Below are positions 10,339-22,144 of a stretch of DNA of 64,000 bases, in pieces. Location: NCBI RefSeq assembly GCF_037975245.1, contig NC_092580.1, positions 29,351,501 through 29,415,500 of the forward strand. The letters run 5' to 3'. The stretch's first letter is position 1, and each line of letters opens with the position of its first letter. Below the pieces are notes generated by a model that ran no database searches, was not told the origin of the DNA, and was given only the letters and a program-made list of their open reading frames with translations. This stretch comes from Apostichopus japonicus (Eukaryota; Echinodermata; Holothuroidea; Aspidochirotida; Stichopodidae). The position numbers were made by a program, and so were the translations under genes.

Positions 10339-13300
10339 CTGTAAATTAACATAGTAATCACAGAAAGACAATTACCTTAGAGGAAGATTTAGGTAAAAGC
10401 AGGGGTGGATCCCCGATTTTATATATGGAGGGGATGTCATCCTGCGGTCGCTGAAGCGGACTCCTGTAGATGGGGTCTGGGTGAATCCTCACCAAGGTCT
10501 AAACGCATAGTTGTTCTACTGACTAAATGAGTCCCAATACCACCCCTCCACCCCAACCCCTCCCTATTGATGGAATTTTTTTAAAGGCAAATCTCTCAAG
10601 AATTAAAACTGGTCTATTGACATGTATTACACGGGTGAAAATTATTGTAGTAAAATAGTAAAAAGTAAAATATTTGATGGAAGGACTGGAGGCCACTTTA
10701 GGGCAGGAAGAGTAGGTTTCAGTGATCTTTAAACGACGTTTTGTTAGGATATCCGATAAGAAATGTTTAAACCCATTAAACAGAGAATTAAAAAGACTCC
10801 TGCTATCATATCCCTTCCATTGTCACGGAAACGTCATTTAAAATTCCTTTGCCACTTTACAGAACAAGGTTACTTCGCCCAACAAATGGCTTTCGCTATA
10901 AAAATGTAAATTTAAAGTACCTTTACAGTATTGATTTATGAAGGGACAGTTACCGTATACATTTAAAATTGACAATCACAAACTACCCCCGCTACACCCA
11001 AGGCAAACATAAGTGAACATTCTGTTCGTCTATTGGTCATTTTTAAATATAAAGTTTGTTATATATTTCTTTAGTGATGAAGGTAATTGCTCACCGACTG
11101 TTGTCATAATAGTCTGGAATATTGATGGTCCGTTTCCAAGCTGGTCGAATGGTCTCACCTTGATGATGTATATTACATTTGGTGACACATTCTCTATGAC
11201 GTAGTTGGTGACGTCAGCACCGAGTCGTACCCTTACCACGTCTGGTATGTATTCACCGTAACTAAGCTCATATCCACTTAATGTAGCGTAATGTACAGGT
11301 GGCAGCCACTCTACCTCGATGGATGTACCATGTTCCTCTACCAGGATGCCAGCTGGTGCCCCAAGAGAACCAGCAAATCCTGCTAATAATGAAAATATAT
11401 AAAATCAGATTACCGCCACCTCTTTTCTTAGTCCAATCATGCAACTTATGGGCATGAAACAGAATGCCTGTTGTTTTGGTCAATGCTGAATTATCTCCCA
11501 AAATTACGTGTTTTCTTTCTTTAAACCACAACTAATATTAAAGATTAACTTATAGCTTCAAAAAAATTCACAGTCGATTTACCTAGTGTGCCTAATTTGA
11601 CTTGAAGGCCTGTCACGAGGAGGGGAGGGGGGGCCGTGAAGACTACAGTCCCGGGGTAAATCGGGGTTTTATGCTCAATAAACGGAACCTGGAAAGAATA
11701 TGTGGGATAAGGAATAATATTCTCATTTTCACAATGCACCAAGGGCAACATGAAGACATCATAAAGTAGCCCGGTGACATAATTGGCAACAGGACCCGAC
11801 CCGATTTTGATGCCGCTGTTGACGACGATGTCAAACTTCAGAATCCAGTTGTCCATATCATTCTGTACTTTCTTCCTCTCTCGTAATCTCACTCCCGCTC
11901 CCCCACCCCCACCCCTACCCTTCCTATATTCCTCTATAAGGTTTGAGAATTTAAGTTGATCCATGCAGGTTGAACAGACGTTAATCTGAATAGATCAGGG
12001 AAACATTGATTCATAAGTATATGCGGAGTAAAGGTTTAAACTATTATCACATGCTTTAAGATTTAAATGGAATTAAAATGCAAAATGCGTTGTTTACATT
12101 TTCAGGTGATTGAGATCGTCAGGGGTTCTATTTCCTTATTTCCTTTTCTATTCATTTCTATCTTTAATGAGACACAAACTGTGATTTAGGAATTTCTAAA
12201 AAATAGACTGATTAAATAGAATCTTTATTCGGACATAGTGATACCTATATACACCCCCCCCCCCCACCCCCATCCCCACGCCATCCCCACCGCAACCACA
12301 AAAGAACACACTGAATAGCTTCTTACCTGCTGGGACGTGTGAGGATGCAGAGGAATCCTCTTGCCTTCTGAGAAAATCACTACACAGTTTCGCGAGCTTC
12401 TTGCACGCCTTTGAACTCCCTCTGTTACATTTTCTCTGTAGTTTTTCACAATTCACATTCTTTCTTTTAGCTGTTGAAATAACACACACGCACACAAACA
12501 TAACATTATAAAATATTGAAAATTTAGATAGAAATGATTTTTATTGCATATAACATTTTTCTGATAGTAAAAAAACAACCACAGCCAAACAATATATGAA
12601 ATTGACGGTAACTGGAGAGAAAGTGTAATGATGTGTGTCCATTTATGTTAGTTTGCATTCTGTCCATTTTATTTTATACTCATAGAGCGACATATAATTA
12701 AAAGGAAGAGAGAGAAAATAGTATTCTTCTCCTCGAACTAAACTGTTGCTGTATGGTTTAATTTAGGCCTATATACTAGCCTATCGAAGTTGCAGTGACT
12801 CGAAGAGAACTCATTACTCGAGTACTTTTTTGTAAGTGCTCGTACCTGTACTTGATTTAAAGTAATTGGAACTCGAATTGAACGACTTCTTACATATCAA
12901 ACTAAGTATGTAAAACTTACGTTATTAGAGCACACGAAACTTTCGATTTTTACCGATAATTTTGGCATACTACTTTATCACTCTATAATAACATGGAAGT
13001 CATACCGCACTTAGCAATATCACAACTTGTAGCCTAGTGTGTTACCACATACAGTATCATACATGTACCTTAGTGTATTACCACGCAAAGTATCATACAT
13101 GTAGCCTAGAGTATTACCAACATACAGTATCATAAATGTAGCATAGTGTATTACCACTTACAGTAGTAAACATGCAGGCTAGTGTATTATCACATACAGT
13201 ATCATACATGTAGCCTTGTTTATTATCATGTACAGTATTATACATGTAGGCTAGTGTATTATCACATACAGTATCATACATGTAGCCTAGTGTATTACCA

Positions 13301-13881
13301 CGTACAGTATCATACATGTAGGCTAATATTTTACAATGTACAGTATCATACATGTAGCCTAGTGTATAACCATACACAGTATCATTCATGTAGCCTAGTG
13401 TATTACCACGTACAGTATCATACATACAGCCTAGTGTATTACCATACATGTAGCTTAGTTTATTACCATATACAGTATCATACATGTAGACTTGTGTATT
13501 ACCAAATACAGTATCATATATGTAGCCTAGTGTATTACCACGTACAGTATATCATAATGTAACCTAGTGTATTAGTAGTGTATTACCATGTACATTGTCA
13601 TATGGGCTAGTGTAATACGTACAGCTTCATTCATGCATATGTATCATCACGTAGAGTATCATACATGTACGATATAGCATTACCACGTACAGTATCATAC
13701 ATGTAGCCTTGTGTATTACCACGTACGATTATACTGGACGAAGATGAAGAATACATAATTGGTCAACGGCAATAATTAAATTACTAAGCTATGGAACAAT
13801 TAGTCACTTGCTGACAGTATTAGTCTAACAAGTATTGTGCATACATAATCATGACGTTGCTTGCTTCTACCACTTTGTCAG

Positions 13882-13925
<44 letters not shown>

Positions 13926-15141
13926 CAAAATGTTCTGATATTGAGTCATTCTGATCGAACTTGGCAAACATATAGTGAATTCCGAGCAATATGTCATAAC
14001 ATTCAACTGTTATCTGCTCACCAGGGAGCAATTATAACCAAATGACGTTCTTGTGTATTAAATAAACCACTTCATTTTAATTAATTGGATTTAAAGGTGA
14101 CTCGTACTCAGTCTCCGGATTATAAAATGCTGTACTCTGACACTGGTACTCTGTATTCGAATCTTAAGAGGCAATATACGAGTACCAGAGTACTTGGTAC
14201 TCGGAACCTCAAGTAGTACTCGGAACCTCAAGTAGTACTCGGAACCTCAAGTAGTACTCGGAACCTCCAGTAGCACTTGGTACCTCGAGTAGTACTCAGA
14301 ACCTCAAGTATAGTACTCAGAACCTCAAGTATAGTACTCGGAACCTCAAAGTAGTACTTGGAACCTCAAGTATAGTACTCGGAACCTCCAGTAGCACTTG
14401 GTACCTCGAGTAGTACTCGGAAACTCTAGTAGTACTCGGAACCTCAAGTTGCACTCGGAACATAAAGTAGTACTCGGGGCCTCAAGTAGTACTCGGAACC
14501 TCAAGTGGTACTCGGAACCTCAAGTAGTACTCGGAACCTCAAGTAGTACTCGGAAACTCAAATAGTACTCGGAACCTCAAGTAGTACTCAGAACCTCAAG
14601 TATAGTACTCAGAACCTCAAGTATAGTACTCGGAACCTCAAAGTAGTACTTGGAACCTCAAGTAGTACTCGGAACCTCAATTAGTACTCAGAACCTCAAG
14701 TATGGTACTCGGAACCTCAAAGTAGTACTTGGAACCTCAAGTAGTACTCGGAACCTCAAGTAGCACTCGGAACCTCCAGTAGTACTCGGAAACTCAAGTA
14801 GTACTCGGAAACTCAAGTAGTACTCGGAAGTGCTCTTAATACTCGGATGAAAGTACTTGACTGCAACATGCACTGACCTACTGTTATATATTCCCGTATT
14901 GTGCGATCCAATATAGTATAAATACATCTCTATTTAGCTTCCAGGTATTTCCTCTCAATGTTATTGATCACATTAAATGCTGAGGGAGAGGAGCCTATCT
15001 TCCTACAGGCTATGCCGCGGCACTACAATATGTTATACATTTGTTCTCATTGTATATGTTGTCGTACTGCCCAGACTATCACTTACCGTCTACTGCGAAA
15101 ACTATCAAACTGAGGCACAGACCGGTAAATAACAACCTCAT
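10130..15141 (-). CDS. Secreted four-cysteine-module plus fibronectin type III protein (4 exons)
   Basis: Joining 15141..15087, 12470..12327, 11379..11095 and 10338..10130 (minus strand) gives an open frame of 230 residues with consistent GT/AG sites, and all three introns are phase 1. Order: signal peptide (1-18, starting MRLLFTG); a basic module with Cys at 26, 33, 41 and 48 (C-x6-C-x7-C-x6-C); a serine-rich linker; one fibronectin type III domain (about 68-161), with the IEVEWLPP tryptophan strand, the GYELSYG strand and the NVIYIIKVRPFDQLGNGP end; and a polar acidic tail of 68 residues with one NSS glycosylation site. There is no transmembrane segment, so I infer secretion. It has the same exon-1 and exon-2 design as the Kazal gene at 21543-23062 and is probably its tandem paralogue. 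I do not recognise the full architecture as a named family, and function is unknown. A possible extra exon at 11583-11933 is listed separately. Confidence 0.75.
10400..10560. mobile_element. hAT-like element remnant (CAGGGGTGGATCC end)
   Basis: It starts CAGGGGTGGATCC and contains a tract (GGTCGCTGAAGCGGACTCC) also present in diverged form near 28045 (GAGTCGTTGAAACAGACTCC), so it is a dispersed family. CAGGGG tips are common among hAT elements. No target duplication was located; the right boundary is unclear. Confidence 0.45.
11095..11379 (-). CDS. Exon 3, FN3 gene: fibronectin type III domain
   Basis: Acceptor TTATTAGCAG, donor GTGAGC, phase 1-1. The single exon carries one complete FN3 domain: hydrophobic A strand, core Trp, GYELSYG, and the Y-x-I-x-V-R-x-F-x-x-x-G-x-G-P end. 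Confidence 0.85.
11583..11933 (-). CDS. Possible optional exon between module and FN3 domain
   Basis: An open frame spans about 11545-11964. It ends with a good donor (CTAG then GTAAAT) in phase 1, as this gene requires, and a weak phase-1 acceptor (CCTTATAG) exists at 11934. The encoded peptide has a Gly-rich start caused by a C-run and a segment ending PGTVVFTAPPP, vaguely like the end of an FN3 fold. No firm homology; it may be intronic chance. Confidence 0.2.
12327..12470 (-). CDS. Exon 2, FN3 gene: C-x6-C-x7-C-x6-C module
   Basis: Flanked by TTTCAACAG and GTAAGA sites, phase 1 on both sides. The module (NCEKLQRKCNRG onward) aligns without gaps to exon 2 of the Kazal gene through all four cysteines. 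Confidence 0.8.
13025..13735. repeat. 36-bp minisatellite, about 20 copies
   Basis: The repeat reads GTAGCCTAGTGTATTACCAC then GTACAGTATCATACAT, 36 bp. Because 36 is divisible by three it stays open on both strands (for example MYDTVYGNTLGY per unit in reverse). It lies in intron 1 of the FN3 gene, so the peptides are artefacts. Outer copies are more diverged than inner ones. Confidence 0.95.
13888..13923. repeat. (TA)n microsatellite
   Basis: An uninterrupted TA dinucleotide run within intron 1 of the FN3 gene. Confidence 0.95.
14186..14832. repeat. 19-bp minisatellite (TACTCGGAACCTCAAGTAG)
   Basis: About 32 tandem copies of a 19-bp unit with 18- to 21-bp variants (for example AGTATAGTACTCAG types interspersed with AGTAGTACTCGG types). 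Variant order is locally repeated: the block near 14294-14360 recurs near 14580-14660 and 14690-14740, a sign of block duplication. It lies in intron 1 of the FN3 gene. Confidence 0.95.
15087..15141 (-). CDS. Exon 1, FN3 gene: signal peptide
   Basis: ATG at 15141 opens a hydrophobic leader (MRLLFTGLCLSLIVFAVD) and the exon ends in phase 1 before GTAAGT. The matching exon of the Kazal gene begins MRILF. Confidence 0.8.
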
Positions 15142-16859
15142 CTAAAAGAGTAGATAAAAAGATGCAACAAAGAAATATTATAGAAGAGATATAAAGAAAT
15201 TAAATCATTAGTCCCGCAGTCCACTTAAAACCACACAAACCAGTCCAGGACATATCAGCACAGTTTATAGTCCAGATCATTTGAGACCGGATCATTCCAG
15301 TCTAGTTCAGTCCAAACCAGTTCTGTCCAGTACAGTCCTGTTCATATTATTTCCCCCTTTGCTTGGACTATAACATATCGAAACATATACTTCTGCCTAA
15401 CGTCAGCATGTAATAATAACTCGTAATAGTGACTTGAAGCGTCGACAAATTGATAGGTTGATATTTATTGGCTGAACGTAGGAAAGCCATGGAGGTATAC
15501 GCGGTACTAAATTTTAAGTACAAATCCAGTAGGTCATTAGGCGTCGACTCGCGATAACATTTGCCACCACCCCCACCGCACCCACACCCCATCCCACCCC
15601 CCCCCCCTTCCGCGCATTCCCTCTCTTTCCCTTACTTTTGAAGGAGTTTCTAAGAAATCTTTCATTTATTTTCCGACAACTATTGCATTTTTCAGTCAGG
15701 TACATCGTAACGGTAATCATATACAGTCACCGTTCACTATACACAAATATGATACATGCTTGTCAAAAAGTTCACATAATAATAAATATGTTACCCATCA
15801 AAATGTTTCTCTCTATATTTGGTTATAATAATAGCTTTACCGAGATGCAATAAAAACCAGTCATCCTTTTACTAGTGGAGGAAATTGATTATCCTGTTCG
15901 GAAACTCAATGACCTTATTCTTTGGCACGTCCGCTTGAGCGAGAGAGAGGAGAAAAACGTAGATATATTACACAGATTTCATCTCTAGTAGTAAAAACTT
16001 GATCGCATCAGGAATTTCAGGAAATATCAAAGCTTTGCCTTTTGACCTTTTCAACGGCATAACATTACCAACTCTCAGCAACCGGTAAATTGGATTTTTG
16101 AATTGCGGTTATCAATAGTGCACCCCATGATGTAAGCTTTGGATACTCCGCGAACATTGCTGAGCGCATGTTACTCAACTGGATAAATATCTATACCCCA
16201 TCTCGTGATTTATACCTCCCCAAGCTGGATGATCATTTTTCCAGTTTTGGGATGAAAAAGAAACATACGGTGTAATTCATTCTTTAACTATTAAATGAAG
16301 AATATAATTTCAGAAACCTGATGTCATATTTGTTCCTTTCCTATGTACAACATTTTGTGATATATGTTCATTTTACATTCATATGTTTTGGGCCCAAAAG
16401 GAGCCTAGCTCAAGCAGGAACGACGTCAAAAGAGCACATTGAAAAAATATGAATGATTTTTTGGTGTTTTTTTTTTTACTATTATCTTGGTTCCACTGTG
16501 GGTTTTTTTTTTAAACCTTTTAAAATACAGATAAACATGGGGGCCTTCTTAAGTTAACAATCGATTTGAAACTTGAAAAAAAAAAAATCTGTACTTTCTA
16601 TGACATGATACATGTTTGATTCAAGCTCTTCAACTTCAAATGAACACATCTCGAAAACGGTGTATAATAAGATATCTGATTGAAATTACAACAGGTAAAT
16701 CCACATTGTATAAGTCAAAGATAAATTTTGCTCGGAATTATTCTATTAAGAATGTTTTCCAATATATTGAGAGTAAAGTAAGTCATCCTGTTAATTATTA
16801 TTATTATTATTATTTTTAGGTTTACAGTCTTGTTCAGGGCCAAGGCCTTCTTACACGAC

Positions 16860-17880
16860 TTTAATGTCGTTATCATAGTTATTGTTGTCGTGTTGCTGTA
16901 TTTATCCTCTTCTTGCCTCTTACTTGTCATCGTCGTTGTAGCTGTTGTTGCCATTGTCGTTTATTTTGTGTTTATTTTTCATTTTTCTTTGTCGTCTCTT
17001 TCGTTCTAATTGTTTTCCTAGTCGTTGTTCCTTCATTGTTGTCGTGGTACCTTTCTTGTAATGTTACCGTCAATGTCGCTGCTGTCGTATTCGTCATTTC
17101 ATTTTCATTTCGTTGTTATCGTCTTAACGTCGCTGCTGTCGTATTCGTCATTTCATTTCATTTTCATTTCGTTGTATCGTCTTAACGTCGCTGCTGTCGT
17201 ATTCGTCATTTCATTTTACTATCCTTTTCGCTGTTATCGTCTTAACGTCGCTGCTGTCGTATTCGTCATTTCATTTCATTATCCTTTTCGCTGTTATCGT
17301 CTTAACGTCGCTGCTGTCGTATTCGTCATTTCATTTTCATTTTCGCTGTTATCGTCTTTGTTGCCTTGGTTTCGTCATCTTCATCTAAGTCGTCGTGCTC
17401 TTTATTTCATTTTTGTCGTCATCCTCCTCAGTTTTCTTTTCCCATCTCACATTTTTTATGCCATGATACTTTTTCTCATTTCAGTTTTAGCTTCGCTGTC
17501 GTCATCGTACCCATCGTCATTTACGTCATTGCTTTGCGCTAAGCCGTCGTTGTGCGGTTTGTTTTTTGTCGTCGTTGTTAATTTTGTTTTATTTGTAATT
17601 GTCGTTGCTACTGTCGTAATCCTTGTCCTCGGGTTTCCTTTTAATTATTTTCATCTTTAAATGTCGTCGTCGTCGTTGTAAATGCCGATGTCGTCATTTG
17701 TAGTCGTCGTTCCTAATTTTCTTCATAGTCGTCATCGCCGTCACTTTTGATGTCGTTCATTATATCGTCGTAGGCATCGGCAGCGTCGTCGCCGTAAGTT
17801 GACGCTTTCGTGTTCTCCTTCCTCGTCTTCGTAGTCATCGTCGCCGAAATTGTCGTCGTCTTTGTTGTTATCGTGAAAAT
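16860..17880. repeat. GTC/TTC-rich low-complexity block with 58-60-bp tandem units
   Basis: About 1 kb is built of GTCGTT/TTCATT-like triplet words. Between about 17070 and 17345 a unit beginning GTCGCTGCTGTCGTATTCGTC is repeated five times at 57-60-bp spacing. Predicted hydrophobic frames across it are artefacts of triplet bias. Confidence 0.85.
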
Positions 17881-18970
17881 AATTTGAACCATCTTAATTA
17901 CATGACATTTATGGAAACTGAAATAACTTCCATATTTCAAACTGAGGCGGACACAACTATACCTAGTAACTATACCTAGTAACTATACTGTACAATGTTG
18001 GAACTGGCGCTGAGAATTAAATGTTACACATCAACAGGTTATAGCTTTGGCAAGAGTCAATTTTGTATGTAACTGAGTGGGGGTGGGAGGGGTATGCGGT
18101 TGAAAGAGATAAGGAATTTGAAGAGAATTCAGGGGGAAGCAGTAAAACGTTTTGCAGATTTCTGTTCATCAACTAAAAAAAATGGCATTTCTTGTCCCTT
18201 GGCGTAAACCAGAGACGTCTGTGATGCTTACTAATTAATAGCTTCCTTCCGCGACGCCTAACGTTATAACACTTTACAATGATATATACAGAAAATTACA
18301 CACTAAACTGTTATCAATGCACGCTCGAACGTATTTATCAGGTCAAGTGCATACACACATATAATCATATAATTATATGTTGTTCTGACAAACCCTGCTA
18401 CCATTAATAAATTTGAAACATCATGTATGTCTGCATGTGTACACTTTATACCTACATGGCAAGGAAACTCAGAATCTTCCCTTGCGGAACAGAAACCGGT
18501 ACCTGTTTAAAAAACATAAAGAATAACTTACCTTTAATTATCCAAAGATATATAGCCTTTCTAATTAAACTTGTAAAGTTTTGCTTCGATGGGTCACCGT
18601 TTATTATGAACCACAGATCATCTCGTTGAAAATGAAACAAGAAACACAAAATACCAAACCAAATAGGCAGACGATCGCCTTCTGGAATTGTTATAACACT
18701 GAGCGAAGAGCAATGAGTAAAAATATTCAACTGAACACATACTACTACACTTGGCCTATACGCAAAAATATTCACACGAGCTCTTGAAACGTGACCGCTA
18801 CTTAGGACGAACTTTGTAAAAAGTTCGCCATAATTCATCGAATGAATTTTGATTACTTTGACTTGTGCAACTTATTTGGCAGAATTAAGATTTTTTTTTT
18901 TTAAAGTCATGCCGGGAAATGTTTGGGACTATATTATGAGAACTGCCGTTATTATGCTGTTACGTTTGTA

Positions 18971-19026
18971 GGGAGCATGCTGGCTTTTATTGAGGTTTCC
19001 CTGGCTTGACACAGCAGCATGCTCCC
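18971..19026. repeat. 12-bp perfect inverted repeat, 32-nt loop
   Basis: GGGAGCATGCTG pairs with CAGCATGCTCCC. A small MITE or transcript stem-loop is possible; no other copy was noticed in the window. Confidence 0.7.
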
Positions 19027-20574
19027 AATAAATCCACTGGAAACGGCGCAAACCATCTGTTTGACAACAGAAAAAAGTTACATTTGACGGTTTTGGGTCG
19101 GGTCAAAGCTCAGAAGGATTTTTTGAAATATGATCAAACTTACAACCTTTTTTTCTGCTGAGAAAGTAAAAAAAGTCCGTCAAATTAATGATAATGTGTA
19201 ACTTTAATCAGGAGCAAGAGTAAGGTCAAAATCATACTCTGTTGACGATGGATAAGGAAATGTAATGTGACTGTAATCATGTTTAATAAAATATAGTATA
19301 TAGGGCCAATGTATAGGAAGTATGAGTAGAATGTGTGTGTTTTTTTTGTGTGCGTATGATGTAGACTTTATAAATACTCGGTGGGTGAGTTAAGTTAACT
19401 TCATATACAGTTAATTCGAAACAAATGCGTTAGGATGTGTCGAGAGCCAGACCGGGCCGCCGTTGAGACGATTTATCACAGTGCACCCTTTTCAAAGTCT
19501 TCATTTTTCGTATATTGTGAATATGAGAATACACTTTAATGTGTCCTATATTTTATTTTTTCCTTCTGCCGAGCCACGGGGCGTGAGTCCTGTGACCCCC
19601 CTCCCAACCCCCCCCTCTCTCTCTCTCTCACTTCAAACATGAATCCGCTGCGTTAGTCATTCCTCATCACTGGCATTTTCTCTCTCCTCTGCCAAGTTGC
19701 CTTCAGCCACATTTAGGGGAAGGGAACAATAATCCTGAAGGAGTACGATACATTTTTTGCAACATAGAAATGTCGTAATTTAAGATCCTTTTCCTTTGTA
19801 AAGACGAATTTGTAAAAAATCGTAGCCCTGCTCAAAATGGCACTAAAATCCTGCCCGATGTATTTAACAGAGAATTGGACTACAACTCTCATAACCCCAT
19901 CCCCACCCCCATTCCCACCCCGGGCTTCGCTGGATGGGTCGTTACGACCTATAAGCACCTTCAACAGTAGGTCTTAAACAGTATACGGTAGGTTTTAAGC
20001 ACCTATTCATGTTTGATTTCTGCTTCATTACTTGAAATGAAATTTACTGGTGAAGAAAATGATGAAGATTTTGATGAGACTTTATTATTGGACAACAACG
20101 AACAGCCCACCAAAACCCCTGGTATTCAAAATAGTTTGCTTGGTGATCCCCCCCCCCCATTCCCCTACAGTTTTCACCTTCATCGTCTTGGCGACCCTCC
20201 AGTGGCGTATTTTGTTGTCCTGGGTATCCACAGCCACGATTTGAGATATCTATATATGTCTCGACTGCCAACTTGATAGGCACTTTGTACAATACTTATC
20301 ATTATTACATACGGTTGTTGATAAATTATTGTGTTTCTCGAGGTATAGATTTGCTAAGATAAAGATAAGTAAAGATTTCATGATATCGCAAGTGAAATGT
20401 CAAACGGATTGTCTTTGCTATTTGTTTAGTAGAGAATAAGAACGAGATCTATTTATCCTGAAAACATTTTTTGTAAGATAGTGTTATTGACGAAATTACA
20501 AACACAATTGACCAATAGCAAAACGACATCGTTAATAAAATAGATAAGAGGGCGCAATTCCAAAAGCCTTGTTA

Positions 20575-20596
20575 GAGCCGTAGATGTACGGCTCTG
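20575..20596. repeat. 9-bp perfect hairpin with GATG loop
   Basis: AGAGCCGTA, loop GATG, TACGGCTCT. Compact and GC-rich for this region. Confidence 0.65.
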
Positions 20597-21542
20597 AGCC
20601 CGGTAAGGTAGAAGAAAGTGAACGGATTGAGAGTAACTGTATGTGAGCTATACAGGGATCTAGCAATGAGATACCAGTTTGGCGATGAGCAAATGCTGAA
20701 GTATGACACAAGAGTGAAACACAAATATTCGTTCATAATCTTTATTTTCATTTAACTTTATTTTAACCATTTTGTGATCCCTTGTAAATAACCAAAATAT
20801 TTGGTTACTTTTAAATTTTTGACTTAAATTTGTAAATCTACTTCATCTACTACATAATGTCAATTTAAAAAAAAAACAGAAGAAAAAGTAATTATCTTAT
20901 GATTTAATTAATGATGCGGTGTTTGGCAAGTTGCTACGTCATAGATACATGTCACCAATGACGTAAATTAACAAATATTAATGAGGTAACGTTTTTTTGA
21001 AGTTAGACTTTCAAATGTTATAAACAAAGCACTCCCATTTTTAAGAAACGAAGAATTAACCATTTAATATTTTAGTTGCAAAGCATAGAAAGACTTGATT
21101 TTTGATCCAGGCTTTCTAGTACATCGAACTCAACCGCGTATCCTTCAACACACATACACCTTTACACACACACACTCATAATTGTAGTTTAATCTGAGAT
21201 GAAATAACAAAGATGGTTATATTGTTCATAACCGGCGCCAAAAGTAAACACTTGTTCGTTTTTGAAGTTTCGTTGCTTCACTTCATAATCGTCCGAGCTG
21301 ATTTATGTATATTTAAACCGGCTGCTGTCCAAAATGTCCCTTCCTCCTCATCCCCACTTGAAATTAAAAAGGACCAGCACTTGATATCATCAATATCAAG
21401 CAGTCTTGTCTGTTACATCTTTACCACTTCTGTAAAAAGAAACATTATTGTATGGCCCTTTTGACATCAAAAGCAAAAAAACAAAAGACAATATGAGACG
21501 TAAAAATTTAAATTTGTTAAAAATACTAATGGATTCAGTTTT

Positions 21543-22144
21543 TTAGGGAAACCCGGGAATTGAGAATCCCTGAAAAGTAGTTTCACTGTCCATCGGCGGT
21601 TGTTCGGGCTGCGTATCTGCATCCCCTGCTTCTGTTTCAGGTTGTTCAGGCTCTTCTGGTTCCTCTTCTGGTTCTTCTGGTTCCTCTGGTTCCTCTGGTT
21701 CCTCTGGTTCCTCTGGTTCCTCTGGTTCCTCTGGTTCCTCTGGTTCCTCTTGTTCTTCTGGTTCTTCTTGTTCTTCTGGTTCTTCTGGTTCTTCTGGTTC
21801 TTCTTGTTCTTCTGGTTCCTCTGGTTCCTCTGGTTCCTCTGGTTCTTCCGGTTCTTCTGGTTCTTCAACTTCCCCACCATTCGAAGGATCCATTTGCAAC
21901 CCTGGTCCAGTTTCTTCATTTGTTTCCTCACTGCTGCTGGATGACCCACCACCACCACCGGTAGCGGTTTGAGCCGCAGGACGTGGGTTATTTGTACATC
22001 TACCAGAATAAGCCATATCTAGGTTATTGTTTCTCTTACATCTCTCTTTACGTAGAAGACATTCAGACGGATAAGTTCTACCGTTCGTTCCACAAACAGT
22101 CACCCTTTCTGCGCCGGCGCAGCTTGTTGGGCAATCTGAAATCC
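21543..22144 (-). CDS. Exon 3, Kazal gene: Kazal domain and acidic repeat
   Basis: Acceptor TTTCTTTCAG, phase 1. It carries the complete Kazal domain, the Ser/Glu linker and the Glu-Glu-Pro array, then the stop at 21543. The frame extending upstream of the acceptor to 22208 is intron read-through. Confidence 0.85.

Larger units (their letters stand above)
15142..21542. other. Intergenic between the two secreted-protein genes
   Basis: No conserved coding segment was found. It includes a C-rich patch at 15567-15608, T- and A-runs (16470-16590), the GTC/TTC-rich block at 16860-17880, and hairpins at 18971-19026 and 20575-20596. The longer frames near 18452-18838 show no known domain. Confidence 0.55.

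Noticed and set aside
13114-13562. Repeat proteins on both strands (MYDTV... and VYYHVQYHTC...)
   Set aside because: The 36-bp minisatellite is open in both directions by arithmetic and sits in an intron.
16913-17660. A 211-codon hydrophobic frame that might be a membrane protein
   Set aside because: It is built from GTC/TTC-rich tandem units, and the hydrophobicity comes from T-rich triplets. No family resemblance.
18452-18838. 128-codon frame on the minus strand
   Set aside because: No domain, no splice or signal context that joins it to either neighbour, and composition like the surrounding non-coding DNA.
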